From the NCBI GenBank assembly GCA_020747015.1, contig JAGTJM010000001.1:62001-126000 (forward strand): a stretch of 64,000 bases of DNA, given 5' to 3'. The notes beneath the pieces were generated by a model. The model was not told the origin of the DNA, did no database searches, and was given only the letters and a program-made list of their open reading frames with translations. The position numbers and the translations under genes were made by a program. Below, one piece after another: positions 43,514 to 54,575 of the stretch. Origin of the DNA: Pyrenochaeta sp. MPI-SDFR-AT-0127. Lineage: Eukaryota > Ascomycota > Dothideomycetes > Pleosporales > Cucurbitariaceae. How positions within the stretch are numbered: the first letter of the stretch is position 1; each line of letters begins with the position of its first letter.

Positions 43514-46480
43514 TTACTCCTCACCAATTGCCCTGATGCATATCTCCTCTACTTGCCTACACAACTCATCTGCTTCCTTCAGTTGTCCTTTCTCCATGTA
43601 CATCAACACTAGATCTTTCATGCTATTAAGTGTATCTGGATGCTCCTCGCTCAACACTCTCTTCTTAATCTTTATCACTTCCTTATACAATCCTTCTGCA
43701 TCCTTCCACTTCTTCTGCTTCATGTACGTTGACGCTAGCTTGTCCATGCTAGTAAGTGTGTATGGATGTTCTTCACTAAGCACCCTTCTCCTAATCTCTA
43801 TCACGTATCTATGCAGATCTTCTGCCTCTTTGTATCGCTCCTGTCTTGTGTAAGTTAATGCGAGATTGTCCATGCTAATGAGCAAATTTGGGTGCTCTTC
43901 GCCGAACACCTTCTTACTTCTCTCTATTACTTGCCCATACAGTTCTTCTGCCTCTTTCCACTGTACCTGTTTTACATGCATCGTTGCTAGATTATTCATG
44001 CTAATAAGTGTTTTTGGATTTTCTTCACCGAGAACCTTCCTACTTATCTTCATCGCTTGCCTAAACAACCCTTCTGCCTCTTTATACCTATCCTGGTTCA
44101 TGTAGGTTGACGCTAGGTTGTTTATGCTAACGAGGGTTTGTGGGTCCTCCTCACCAAGCACCCTGGTCTCTGCCTCCATCACTTGCTTGTTGAGCTCTTC
44201 TGCCTTTTCCCATTGTTCTTGGTCCATGTACGTCAACGCTAGATTGTTCATCACCGTAAGTGTGGCTGGATGTTCCTCGCCAAGCGCTCTTTTACTGAGA
44301 GGCACCAATCTTCTATACAGCTCTTCTGCCTCCGTCAAATGGCCTTGGTCTTTGAATGTCAGAGCTAAAATGTTCATGCTAGCCATTGTATCTGGATGCT
44401 CCTCGCCGAGTGCCTCCTTCCTTTTCGCCATTACTACCATGAACCACGGGCCCGCTTCATCGTACCTCCCATCACTATGCAAGCACATTGCGAATTTCCA
44501 GGCGAGGTCTATGCTCTCTTCAATGTTCTCTCTTCTATCTTCGGATCCAAGCACATAGCGTGCGTGCGCTAGGTATAATCTCCATATACTACGATTCTCA
44601 TAGTCGTTATCCGGGAAAACTTCGTTCAACCGCTGTAGTGCTTTCAAACCCCAGTCTACTAGTAGCCCTCTTCCTCGGAGCCAACTCCGTGTCGCTAGAT
44701 GCACCAGCCGGTGAACATTGAAACCGTTATTAGCAACCCTAGTTACAAATGAATACGAAGTTAGCACCCCAATCGCATCTGTCTCTTTCTTTCGAGATGA
44801 GCTTGGTGGCAGCAGTGACTGAGGGATGTCCTTCATAGCTATGCATGACATGAACGATAAATATTCAGCTGCAAGAGGGTTAAGCTGCCTAATATGTTCA
44901 AATGATGCCAGCCACGTTGTTGCCACAGGGTTTGTGCCAACGTATCGCCCCTCATCTTCAAAGTCTTCACTAAGGAGTTCTACAACGTCCTCCTCTTGCT
45001 CATTGAGGAGTAACAAGTAGTCAGATATGCTGATGTCATTCTCGTTGATATACGCAGCAGCCTGCACAATCGCGAGCGGAAGGAAGGTAACTTGTTCTAA
45101 TAAATTTTGTGCAGCTTGTTGTTGTCTTTGTTGGTCCAAGGGGCCCGGGTTTATCAACGATTTGGCAAGTAGAAGCATTGCTAAATCTTCGTCCATTTCT
45201 GGTAACTTGATTACATCAATGGCTTTCGCAATTCTTAAAGCGACCTTACTGCTTCGCGTAGTGCATAGTATGCAGCCTTGTTGGCTCTTGGGTAAGTAGT
45301 CTTTCAACTCATTCCACGTGTCCATTTCATCGACGTTGTCGACTATGAGCAACCATTGGCCAGCGACCTTTTGGCTCAAGTGACTAAGCACTATTTTCTT
45401 CACATCGACTTTCTCTTCCTCAATATTGGCAACTCTCAGTTGCTGACCAATTTCTGCAAATGCCTGGTGAACTCCCTCAGAATTACTGGCTGGTAGCCAG
45501 AGTATTGAGCATTTTGGATATCTGTCTTTTGTCCGGTAGGCTAGCTCAATCGCAATTTGGGTCTTGCCTACACCACCAAGGCCGGTTATGGCGATTCTCG
45601 TCGGTTGGTTCTCTATGAAGAGAGCGTCTTGAAGTCGGGTCAGATAAGCCTCTCGACCCACGAATTGTCGATTTCTTCTGAAAGGGACATTCCATCCGAC
45701 AGGTGTAGCTGCTACTGTGGCGGGCGAATGCGTCTCGCACGACTGCTCGATATCTTTCCGTAACCGAATGAATGCCTTTTTTTGTCCTTCTCCATATAAG
45801 AGCGGCATCTGAACATCGAATATGCCAAACAGTGAGTATGCTGAATCTTCTTCGCGTTTAGTCACACGCCTTGCTGCCCATGAGAACCGCTCCTCGATGC
45901 TGAATTGGGATAGAGGGGCTCCCTTGAGTGCGTCAGTAGAGATCCCTGTTATGTTGTGTATCTTTTGCACGAGCGAATATTTATCGCCGAGTCGTTCAGC
46001 CTCTAGGGAAAAGAATTCGACACATTTCGGAGCAAGCAGTTCTTGGAGTGTCCACCCACGCATAAACCATCTGCTGTTTTGAAACGCTTTTTCCCATTTC
46101 CACTGAGACAACGATCCGTCGTCTTCTAGACTCAGAATGGAAACGTCCGAAAGATATACATAGCATATATCTGCCTTCTGGTACCACTGGAACATAGAGT
46201 TGATAGATTCCTGGAGCTCTGAACTGCTTGATTTGTCGATGCAGCAAGTATCTACCCAAAAAAAGTGAAGCTTATCAATCGCGGCTTGCTCGCTACAGAA
46301 GATGAGTTTGCGGTAGCCCGCCTTGCTCTTGTATGTATCTTGCACAATATCTTTAAAGGTTACTTCTTCGCGGTCTTGTCCCCATGTATGCGAAAGAATA
46401 GCATATCTAGGAATGATGTCTCCTCCCACATACTCCGTGAGGCTGAAGTTACCGCTCGCTTCAGCATGTAGAAGGCGCAT
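43514..46480 (-). CDS. NLR-like receptor: HET - NB-ARC - TPR
   Basis: Fungal STAND protein of the kind used in non-self recognition and regulated cell death. Single exon, 988 residues from the ATG of MRLLHAEAS; the frame runs further only from a TTG. The HET domain (about 1-220) has YAILSHTWG (26-34), FFWVDTCCID (73-82) and RGWTLQELLAP (141-151), and is followed by AYSLFGIFDV and PLLYGEG. The NB-ARC part (about 270-600) has the P-loop GLGGVGKTQ (300-308), Walker B WLLIVDNVD (376-384), CTTRS (406-410) and FLPLAIVQAA (466-475), then a winged-helix-like stretch. The C-terminus is a kinesin-light-chain-type TPR array. No frameshift or stop, so probably functional. Confidence 0.93.
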   Translation of the reverse strand: MRLLHAEASGNFSLTEYVGGDIIPRYAILSHTWGQDREEVTFKDIVQDTYKSKAGYRKLIFCSEQAAIDKLHFFWVDTCCIDKSSSSELQESINSMFQWYQKADICYVYLSDVSILSLEDDGSLSQWKWEKAFQNSRWFMRGWTLQELLAPKCVEFFSLEAERLGDKYSLVQKIHNITGISTDALKGAPLSQFSIEERFSWAARRVTKREEDSAYSLFGIFDVQMPLLYGEGQKKAFIRLRKDIEQSCETHSPATVAATPVGWNVPFRRNRQFVGREAYLTRLQDALFIENQPTRIAITGLGGVGKTQIAIELAYRTKDRYPKCSILWLPASNSEGVHQAFAEIGQQLRVANIEEEKVDVKKIVLSHLSQKVAGQWLLIVDNVDEMDTWNELKDYLPKSQQGCILCTTRSSKVALRIAKAIDVIKLPEMDEDLAMLLLAKSLINPGPLDQQRQQQAAQNLLEQVTFLPLAIVQAAAYINENDISISDYLLLLNEQEEDVVELLSEDFEDEGRYVGTNPVATTWLASFEHIRQLNPLAAEYLSFMSCIAMKDIPQSLLPPSSSRKKETDAIGVLTSYSFVTRVANNGFNVHRLVHLATRSWLRGRGLLVDWGLKALQRLNEVFPDNDYENRSIWRLYLAHARYVLGSEDRRENIEESIDLAWKFAMCLHSDGRYDEAGPWFMVVMAKRKEALGEEHPDTMASMNILALTFKDQGHLTEAEELYRRLVPLSKRALGEEHPATLTVMNNLALTYMDQEQWEKAEELNKQVMEAETRVLGEEDPQTLVSINNLASTYMNQDRYKEAEGLFRQAMKISRKVLGEENPKTLISMNNLATMHVKQVQWKEAEELYGQVIERSKKVFGEEHPNLLISMDNLALTYTRQERYKEAEDLHRYVIEIRRRVLSEEHPYTLTSMDKLASTYMKQKKWKDAEGLYKEVIKIKKRVLSEEHPDTLNSMKDLVLMYMEKGQLKEADELCRQVEEICIRAIGEE
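43523..44404 (-). repeat. Seven 126-base (42-residue) TPR coding repeats
   Basis: The EEHP/EEDP/EENP corner recurs at residues 693, 735, 777, 819, 861, 903 and 945, exactly 42 apart, with a last GEE at 986-988 immediately before the stop. The consensus is EEHPxTLxSMNNLALTY followed by EAExLY. Units differ from each other at many positions, so recent gene conversion is not obvious. Confidence 0.9.
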
Positions 46481-47717
46481 AGAGGGAAATAATGATAAAT
46501 CCAAGCTAAAACTAACTTGGATAGAAGCGGGATGACACTTCGAATAGTCAAGGTGTGATAAACGTGGAGTAGTGTATGCTGCTGAGTGTCAGAGAGATGC
46601 TTCTTCATCCGTGCAGCTGCGAGGTGGGGTTAGGTATTATCACGTGGTGGCTTCCTGGGCATTCTTGTGCAGAACATTGAAGAAAAATATCTTAGAGTGT
46701 AATGTCAGTTCTAATCACCGTTGGCGGACATAAGGGCTAAAAAATATTCAGCATATGTTTCAAAGCCCTTAATGTGTCGTAAAAGACTTGTTGCATCAAA
46801 GTGATTCGCGGCGCTAGAGGTGCTGCAGCTTTTACCAAAGTCTCAACTATCTAAATAGGACATACGTAATTTCTGTATCGAAGCAGATCACGGATCTGGA
46901 GGTGCTGCATTGACTTGATCCACATGGTACCCCAACCCACCCAGTTCGTCCTGTCAGTTCTGGTAAACATGCGAGGACGGTGTAGTAAGGTTAGCCTTGG
47001 AATTCTGCTGGACGCAGTGGCGAACACATCATCACGAACCAAACGTCAGAATCTCAACAGCTGCGTACCTCTTCAAGTCTGTACGGGAAAGGGAGCTGTA
47101 TTGAGTGCAGTGGTCTTGGAATAGTTGGGATGGAAAGTAGGCAAGGCAGAGAGCATTGACTGCAGTTGACATCTTGAAGTCCGCCCCGCAATACGGTCGA
47201 TATAATAGTCACCGTTCCTTTTCGCAGAGACGGGCAGACCTTTGGATATAGCATATAATTTTCACATCTGTACAACCATTATGTATCCTGAAGTTACGGG
47301 TACTATACTTTACAACTTTCAGCTCACAAATCCGCATTATCATGAACTTTTGATGTTGAAGCGCAAATGAGAGCAGATGGCCATGCTAGGCCTTCATTTA
47401 CAGGTTTTGACGTGCAAGGGTAACAATACCGCTAAATCATACCACCTTCCAAGATTAATCAGCACGACCGACCGAGCATGGGTGAAACGGGCATTCACCT
47501 TCGTGCTGTGAACCGCCATTGATACTGCCGCCACCTCAAGGTCCTTGCTGTGCCTATGAGAGGCAGGCTGAAATATTCATTCTTCAATTTTTTAGTCTTG
47601 TTACCTGGGTCGACCTAATAGTGTTCCACGCCAGACTAGCACGTTATTTTCTGGCCCCTGACTTGGACATTAGAGGCTGTCAGCGCGCCTTGAACCATTA
47701 CCAGCATCTAAGAACGT
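46481..47717. other. Intergenic, no gene seen
   Basis: Upstream of the receptor and downstream of the membrane protein. Only short frames. Confidence 0.45.
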
Positions 47718-49415
47718 TTAATACTTCGCCTCTCCCAAATCTTGACCTATTACTGTATGTGTCGTTGACCGAATATGGCGCGGACATTTTATCGAGTTTG
47801 GGCTAAAGTGGCGATCATTCCTCCGCAAAAGTCTCCATGTCAGAGCACCGATGGCAATCGCTGCGAGCACAGGTGGCAGGACAAAGACAACGGCGTATCT
47901 GTAACCGCTTCCCACCCTCATATTGGCGACGACTACCGTTGCAGGTATAGCAATTGTTGAAGAGTTCATATATGCTCCAACCATAGCTGCTGTAACGCCG
48001 AGGACATCCTCAAGCCCATTCCGAGAGTTAGAAAATGCGAATGAAGTTCGTATAGAATGGGGACCATTATTCCACGCGAAATTGGCGACTGTATCAAACC
48101 AGCCATCCATGGCAGAATTTTCTGACATTAGTTGCCAGGAAGATATAGCAACTTCTGCCAACAGCCCAGATGTGTCAGTTGAATAGTGCATTGGTCTCTC
48201 GCAATCGGAGTCGCCTTCAGCAGAAAGTCGCAACGCAGTGTTTCCGTTCAGATTGGTGCGCGTGCTGAATGTCACGTTCCGGAATGTATATACATTTGTC
48301 GCGTCAACGTCGCAGGTTACCACGTAGCGTGAGGAGTAATTGCCATTCTCTACTGCCGTTGAAATAGCGTCGAAATTGTCCTGGTCACCCATGGAAAAAG
48401 CAAGCCACGCCGCATACATTGCTGTGGCGCCGAGGATGATCTTCGATTGGCCGACATTGCCAGTCGTGCATAGCCCTTTCACCATTGTGTTCGTTGTGTA
48501 AGGATTCGCAAGAAGCTGTGCGGAGATTGTACATAACCCGTCGTCGGATATGGCTGTCAAATTATTCGCGCCCACGCGTAAGCTTCCAGACGCGTGACAA
48601 GAGATCGGATTCGACCTTATAACGGGCACGCATTGAGTGGTGTTAATTACCTCAAAGTTATAGGCTCTCATAAGATCGCGAAGTCTGGAACTATACCCAG
48701 GCCTCCATGAGTAAATTGTGACAGGAGCTCCCATGGCAGAGGCATGGACGTGAACCTCGGAGTCGGTGTAAGCGAACTCCGCTGGCGATGCTGTGTTGAT
48801 ACCGTAGGCCAGTCTAACGGCCCATCGAGTTGGGCATCCACCACCAGGTGCGTTGACATACATCCGTTTACCACCGGGTAGATCCCAGTAATAGCCGCCC
48901 AAGATAGGAGGTTGTCCAGATGAGAATATAGATGCACAGAAGTCCAAGGGGTATGGTGTTCCGGAGGATACTTGTGGAGTGTAATTGTGAAGTTTCTGGG
49001 TGGAGATGGACGGCGTGACGCTTGCTACTATAGCTGCCGTGATCAGACCCGCTACCAGATACGAGAGTTGAACACGTAGGCTTTTAAGTCTTTCTGATAG
49101 AGAACCAACTCCCAGCACAACACGCCACTTCGAATCCAGTCCGGCATTATCACAGACCTCCTCACTTGATCCTTTGCTAGCCAACTCATGCAACCATAGC
49201 AAGCATAGTTGTGAGGTAATGAACATCGTGATCAAAGTCGCAATGATTGTAGATATGGCTGCATATGCGGAGCGGGTTTGGCTCCCATATACACCAAACT
49301 CCGTTAACTTTGTTTCGTGAAAACTGAGGAAAAGGATTAAAAAGATTAAGAGAATACAAAGAATGAAGGCTGTGATAGGGCCGAGAGCTCGTTTAAGGCA
49401 CTGTGAGCGGTTCAT
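47718..49415 (-). CDS. Orphan integral membrane protein with a large glycosylated loop
   Basis: A 565-residue single-exon product. Hydrophobic segments are at about 13-32 (ITAFILCILLIFLILFLSF), 52-75, 116-134 (QLSYLVAGLITAAIVASV) and near the C-terminus (YAVVFVLPPVLAAIAIGALT). Between the third and fourth is a loop of about 370 residues with many Cys and several N-glycosylation sequons (NTT, NLT, NYS, NVT, NSS), which suggests an extracellular domain. A short basic cytosolic tail ends the protein. I know this architecture only from uncharacterised fungal proteins. It is transcribed in the same direction as the receptor and the esterase. Confidence 0.75.
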   Translation of the reverse strand: MNRSQCLKRALGPITAFILCILLIFLILFLSFHETKLTEFGVYGSQTRSAYAAISTIIATLITMFITSQLCLLWLHELASKGSSEEVCDNAGLDSKWRVVLGVGSLSERLKSLRVQLSYLVAGLITAAIVASVTPSISTQKLHNYTPQVSSGTPYPLDFCASIFSSGQPPILGGYYWDLPGGKRMYVNAPGGGCPTRWAVRLAYGINTASPAEFAYTDSEVHVHASAMGAPVTIYSWRPGYSSRLRDLMRAYNFEVINTTQCVPVIRSNPISCHASGSLRVGANNLTAISDDGLCTISAQLLANPYTTNTMVKGLCTTGNVGQSKIILGATAMYAAWLAFSMGDQDNFDAISTAVENGNYSSRYVVTCDVDATNVYTFRNVTFSTRTNLNGNTALRLSAEGDSDCERPMHYSTDTSGLLAEVAISSWQLMSENSAMDGWFDTVANFAWNNGPHSIRTSFAFSNSRNGLEDVLGVTAAMVGAYMNSSTIAIPATVVVANMRVGSGYRYAVVFVLPPVLAAIAIGALTWRLLRRNDRHFSPNSIKCPRHIRSTTHTVIGQDLGEAKY

Positions 49416-50485
49416 TCCGTACAGTCAAGTTGAGGAGTTTGACTGTTAACTCAGTGAAGAACATCTATGAGGTGGGATCTCAAACTTTAAATCTTGAGAA
49501 GAGTAATTTTTTACTACATAACATCAAGCCTTGGTTCTACTATTAAAGTTTTATGCTGCAGGGGCGGTCCGCTTTAGTCATAAACCATCGAGATCTGGAA
49601 TGCCAAGAGCAGCTGAGGATGGTCGCAGGGGTTTAAGTGGTGTAATCGAATCTCAAACTGAGTCTCCGCGGGGTGCTATCTTTTACGGCAACACCAGAAT
49701 TCCAGCTCACAGCGTAAGAGGTTGCCGTTTAGTCCTAGCCTGCTCGAATGCTTCAGCTCGGCTGATTTTAAGGTTCGACATTGCTACTTTTCGGATAGCA
49801 TATACCACATGTGAGCCGGAGGTTTGCGGTTAGAAATTCTTTCTCTAGAAAGCAAATAATGTGGACGTGTTTTGTAATATGTGTTAGGATTCTAGGTCTT
49901 CACGTCCGGATTAACGCCTAATACAAAGATTCATGTACTTGACAGATTGATAGAACCCCTAGTACCCAGCTGTCCCACAAAAGACGTAGCTACTTGCTAC
50001 ATTCATGATCGCCGCTTTCTATGATTATAGTGATTATGGTACATCCTTTATCTATATCTAGATACTAACATATCGAAGCTTATTAACTCACTTTCAACCC
50101 TGGTCTTTAATATTATAGACTCTAGTTATTACCTCATGCTATATAGTATAACGTTAGCCATACCTTTACATTTCGTTGCTCGTCGTTCAGACAGCACATT
50201 TATTACGAATCGCAAGCTTACGAGATGTTGGCATCAAATCAAGTCCTTCTCGCGACAGAGCGAGCTACTGAAATTGGTAATGGTAACTAAGGCGCCACAA
50301 TGATGACGTCGATGCATCCGTTGCTCCGCTCACTCAAGATTTTAGAATCCGGCTATCCATCAGATCAGAATCTGATAGTTCTAGTTCTAGTCAGTGCTAA
50401 ATAGTTCCAAGCCTTCGGATATTATCAGTTTTGTTGAAAGTCCTGCATAGGCTTCCAACTGTATTTACTTGAAGTATAGTACGAG
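49416..50485. other. Intergenic; AT-rich from about 49840
   Basis: 49840-50230 is visibly richer in A+T than its surroundings, with many TA dinucleotides and short CTATATAG/TATATC strings. It has no open frame of note. It could be a decayed, RIP-affected repeat; no parent repeat is visible here. Confidence 0.4.
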
Positions 50486-51739
50486 TCAGCCATCTTTCAG
50501 TACTTCAAGCATACCATTGACAAGATTTTGACTTCCCAGCATAAGTCCGGCGGGAACATCTTCATCTGGACCAAGGAAGCAATATCTGCTCTCGGTCCCC
50601 TTATCTTCGAAAAGCTGCCACCCATGTGTCTTGCATTTTGTCACCTCTAGCTCAATCGCAGCACCATCTCGTGCCGCATTATGACAGAATGCTTGAATAT
50701 CGTCCAAGAAAACATCATGAGAACCCACGTTGACCCATGTTCGATCTGGAAGAACGCTTTTCCAACTAGAGTCGGCTCCTCGAGCTATTGTATAGTCAAG
50801 CCTTTTAGACCACCGCTTTCGACCATCTCTACCACCAACAACGTCGTCTACACTGCGATCTAGCGAACTATTAACCAAGATACATTTGCTTTTGTTGTGT
50901 GCAAATGAGGCGCCAGAGTTTAGTAGATTCACCCATGGATACATGAACAGCGCACCTCCAGGCTTCGGAAGTGCATTTTGCTGCAGGGCTAGTAGAAATG
51001 ACAGCGCCAGATGTCCGCCAGCAGATTCGCCAAGTAGTACGATATTCTTAGGTCTAATCTTCTCGACATTTATCAAGTATTGATAAGCAGCGACAGCTTC
51101 TCGCTCCTGAATTGGAAATGTAGCCTCTGGGGCAAGACTGTAGCTTAGGGAGAAGATGTCGAGCTCGATGCCGTGCGAGGCCATCACCTCGGCGATTCGA
51201 AGTTTTGTGGGCAGTTCACTTAGTGCGTGGCCGATCACGTATGCTCCGCCATGGATCCAAAAAAGCGTAACTTTCCTGGATATTCCTTTGGTCTGGCCAG
51301 AGTCTCCTACATGTCCTCGAAAGTTACGACATACCCAAAAGCCCGAAAAGTCGGTGGTCAACAACGGTCTACACATGTTGGATCGATAGGGCTGAAAGTG
51401 CGGAGAGCTGAGATATTGATCCGTATCGGGTGACGAGATCAAGTATCGCATGACTGGAGTGGACATAGCTGTTCCAGCACTGTGATATTCCATTAGATTA
51501 TCCTTTCACATCACAGTGCGGTGAGGTTCTCACCCTCTCATGAGCGATCGCGTCAAGTCTTCTCCAGGGGTCAAATCCGATCTTCTCAGGAGCCGCCTTG
51601 TAGAAAAACATACAACGGCGATGACGCTCTGGATTAAAACCAAGGGAATGGTAAGTAGCAATGCAACGATCGGGGCAGGAGGGCGGTGTCCATCAATCTG
51701 TTTGATGCGCTCTCGATTCGACATGTCTTGAAGACTCAT
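50486..51739 (-). CDS. Membrane-anchored alpha/beta-hydrolase (HSL-type esterase/lipase)
   Basis: Ester hydrolase of unknown substrate. Exons 51534-51739 and 50486-51479, 399 residues. Exon 1 encodes a single N-terminal membrane anchor (PIVALLLTIPLVLIQSVIAVVCF, about 22-44) and the junction gives SLMRGAGTAMSTPVMRYLIS. The oxyanion-hole motif is HGGAY (145-149), the nucleophile elbow GESAGG (219-224, Ser221), the acid is in VNVGSHDVFLDD, and the His in KTHGWQLFED. The second exon alone has an ATG and looks like a soluble enzyme, so an unspliced model would miss the anchor. A stretch near RSVDDVVGGRDGRKRW seems to be a lineage-specific loop. It lies upstream of the membrane protein and receptor on the same strand. 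Confidence 0.82.
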
Positions 51740-53038
51740 GTTTGCTTTGAAAGTTCCTATGTTACTAAAAAGTGGTGGCGATTGCTGTGAAGCTGTTGAC
51801 TTGTTAGTTGTGCCATCTTTGTGGGGCACATTAGCGACTAGCTACCCTACCGTCCGGCTAACTCAGCTTGGGCGGGGTCACAATGCGGACCTATTCTACG
51901 GCAATTGGGACAGTTCTCTGGCGACATTGATAACTATGCATCCGAGAAGCCTTACAAGCTACAGAACCATACGGAAGAGCTCCTGGCTCGTGGTTGCCGG
52001 GAGCCGCGCCTCATCCCGGGACATCTTTCGCCTAATTGGCGCTTTCCAACATGAGGCCTAGTTCCGGGCGCCTAGGAGAATTCCTAGTCCTAGTGCAGGA
52101 ATAATCCATTTGCTAATGCGTCCGTCTAGTGAGGAATTATGCTGTATTAATAACAATTAGACTTTGAAGAGACCGGGATATTATAACATGTCCATATCTG
52201 ACCACGACCGTTCAGTCGAGGCGCACGTTCGCAGCATGAAACGCAACATTTCGGAAGTTGAGAACAACTGGCTTGTCCGGCGGTGTAAACAAGCATGGCG
52301 TGGACAAGAAGACGTCCATAGACTTTGATTACTGTGTCAGTTTTCCAGAATCTCTTTGAAGGAGTCGTACCCAGATGGCTGGGAAAGACACTTCATACTG
52401 GTGAACACCTGCTTGTCTCAAACAACATCTAGCAGGGTACTCCTTGCCTTTAGGAGAATTTCCGAGCTCAATAAACAAGTTCGGTCATCGAGAGTGAAGC
52501 TATTGAGGGTATCTTATGGTTAGACCTATGGGTGGTTGGCCAGTAACATCGCGATGGGCTATGTGAAGCCGCAAGTGTAAGGACTAAAGAAGACTTGCAT
52601 CCCAAAAGACCGTAGCAGAGACATATTGACAAGTCCAAGATGTGAGGCTGTCGTTTCGGCCACATCAATTCTGGTGTGCACATACGAATTTCGATTCTCA
52701 CAGTGCTGAGTGACTGTTCGAGATACTCAAGCATCCCTAATCTACTCGAATACAGCGCGTCCAAGAGAATATACTGGCCATAGATTGTATATCTAACGCA
52801 GTATCCGGATCACATTAATTGAAATATCTCGCAGTCTTCAAACAGTGATAAATGTCTATTACTTCGCAAAAACTTTGTATACCTACGTCTTGGCCATTGC
52901 AGATACGGGGATATCAGGTTCTATGTAATGTAGAGAAAACGTCATAATCATGAAAGCGCCCAAAGAAGACCTTCAAGTGAGAATCCAGCTCGAAGCCTGA
53001 CAGTCATACTCCTAGACTATACCTTCGGCTGGTGAGAC
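51740..53038. other. Intergenic, no gene assigned
   Basis: A 46-codon plus-strand frame (52188-52329), MSISDHDRSVEAHVRSM onward, has coding-like composition but stands alone. Nothing else seen. Confidence 0.4.
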
Positions 53039-54575
53039 CTACTTCTCGTCCACCCGCTCGATCTTGCCAGCCTCAAGGTCCTTCTCTGTAAAGAGTTCAT
53101 CCTGTCCCTTGCTAGGCGCAGCATCAATTCCCACAGTTGTCTCGTTGAAAGCATCCAACTCCTTCGCCTTGAACAGATTCAGGTAGATGGGAAAAGAGTA
53201 TGCAACGAGGAACCCTCCCAGTGGAACACACATCGCAATACGCGTATTCCTCGCATCCACCACCGCACCTAGCATAGGTGGGAAAACTGCACCGCCAGAG
53301 ACGGAGGCCACAAGGAACGATGCGCCACGCTTTGTGTGGCGACCTAGACCGCGCAGCGACAGGGTGAAAATGGTAGGGAAGATGCAGGATTCGAAGAAGA
53401 GGACCATACACAGCATTGCGATGGCGGTATCACCGCTGGTTGGGACCGCAGCGATAATAAATACAATGATCCCCGTCATGAATGCCAGAAGGATGAAACG
53501 GGGGCGGATCCATCTCATCAGGATAGATGCAGTGAAGCGCCCGACAGCGAAAAGGGCTTGGGCCACCGCAAGTAGATTGGAACCGTCCGCGGTGGAAAGG
53601 GAGGGTTTGACCTCAACACAGTAGTGAATGAAGAAACCGGCGATGGCTACTTGCGCACCGACATAGCAGAACTGTGCAGCGACACCCCAGAAGAGCGTGT
53701 ATTGTTTGCGGAAGGGCTTATCAACATAGCCAGTCGTGGAAGCAGACTGCTCTTGTTGGGCGGCCATGTCGGCATCGGTGACTTCGGGTATCGGAGCGAA
53801 GAGGAAGACGACGGCCAGAAGAAAAACGAAGCAGGCAATGCCAAGGTAGACCCATTGAACTGACTTCAAGCTGTTTTCATCTTCGTCGTTGACCTTCTTG
53901 AAAAGGACGAAAGAAGCAAGCACGCTGATGTTTGATTAGTTGTGAGGTCTTCAAACGAACAGGAACTACTTACGGGGCAACGACACTTCCAATAGCCTGG
54001 AATGCCTGAGCCAAGTTCAATCTCAGCTCGCTCCATTTTGGGGGACCGCAGGTGGCGATGAACGGATTTGCCGACGTTTCTAGCGTCGACAAGCCAGAAC
54101 CAACAACGAACATGGCACCACAGAAGCCACCAAAGGATCGCTTGACTCCACTAGGCCAGAAGAGAAGAGCGCCGACACCGTAAATACAAAGACCTGTGAT
54201 AAAAGTCCACCTGTATCCAAACTTTCGTACAATCCAGCCAGAGTAGGTGAGAGGACCGATAAAGTATGCTCCAAAGTAGGCAGCCTGAAGACCAGAGGAC
54301 TGTGCAGCGGTGACATGCAACGTCTCTTGGAAGTGTTTGTTTAAAACGTCCAATAGACCGTATGCAAATCCCCACATGAAGAACAGTATGGTGACCAATG
54401 AGACCGGAATAATGGATTGACGGGTGGTGATCTCTCCAGCTCCTGTAACGGCATGATCGTCGACGCTTCCCCGACGAGTGGCGCCGGCCATTGCCTCAGT
54501 TGCTGAGGGCTGTCGTTGAGCGTTGTCATCTGCGGACGAGGAGTTCCTTCTGCTGAAGTTGAGCCGGAAGCCCAT
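53039..54575 (-). CDS. MFS sugar transporter, FucP/glucose-galactose family
   Basis: Proton-coupled sugar uptake at the plasma membrane. Exons 53974-54575 and 53039-53924 (49-base intron), 495 residues. A Ser-rich cytosolic N-terminus of about 55 residues precedes the family start PVSLVTILFFMWGFAYGLLDVLNKHFQ, with its conserved FFxWGF and LN.HFQ. Other marks are SGLQAAYFGAYFIGPL, RKFGYRWTF, STLETSANPFI, LAQAFQAIGSVVAP, then FVGAQ-like CYVGAQVAIAGFFIHY and ESCIFPTIFTLSLRGLGRHTKRGAS. Twelve membrane segments are countable. Related fungal proteins are annotated as L-fucose or glucose/galactose permeases; the exact sugar cannot be read off. Confidence 0.88.

Noticed and set aside
43536..44558. 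Long plus-strand frames in 105-, 79- and 146-codon blocks
   Set aside because: Antisense shadows of the TPR repeats; their regular spacing follows the 126-base period.
52188..52329. 46-codon frame MSISDHDRSVEAHVRSM...
   Set aside because: Short, isolated, with no splice partner found; kept only as a remark in the intergenic entry.
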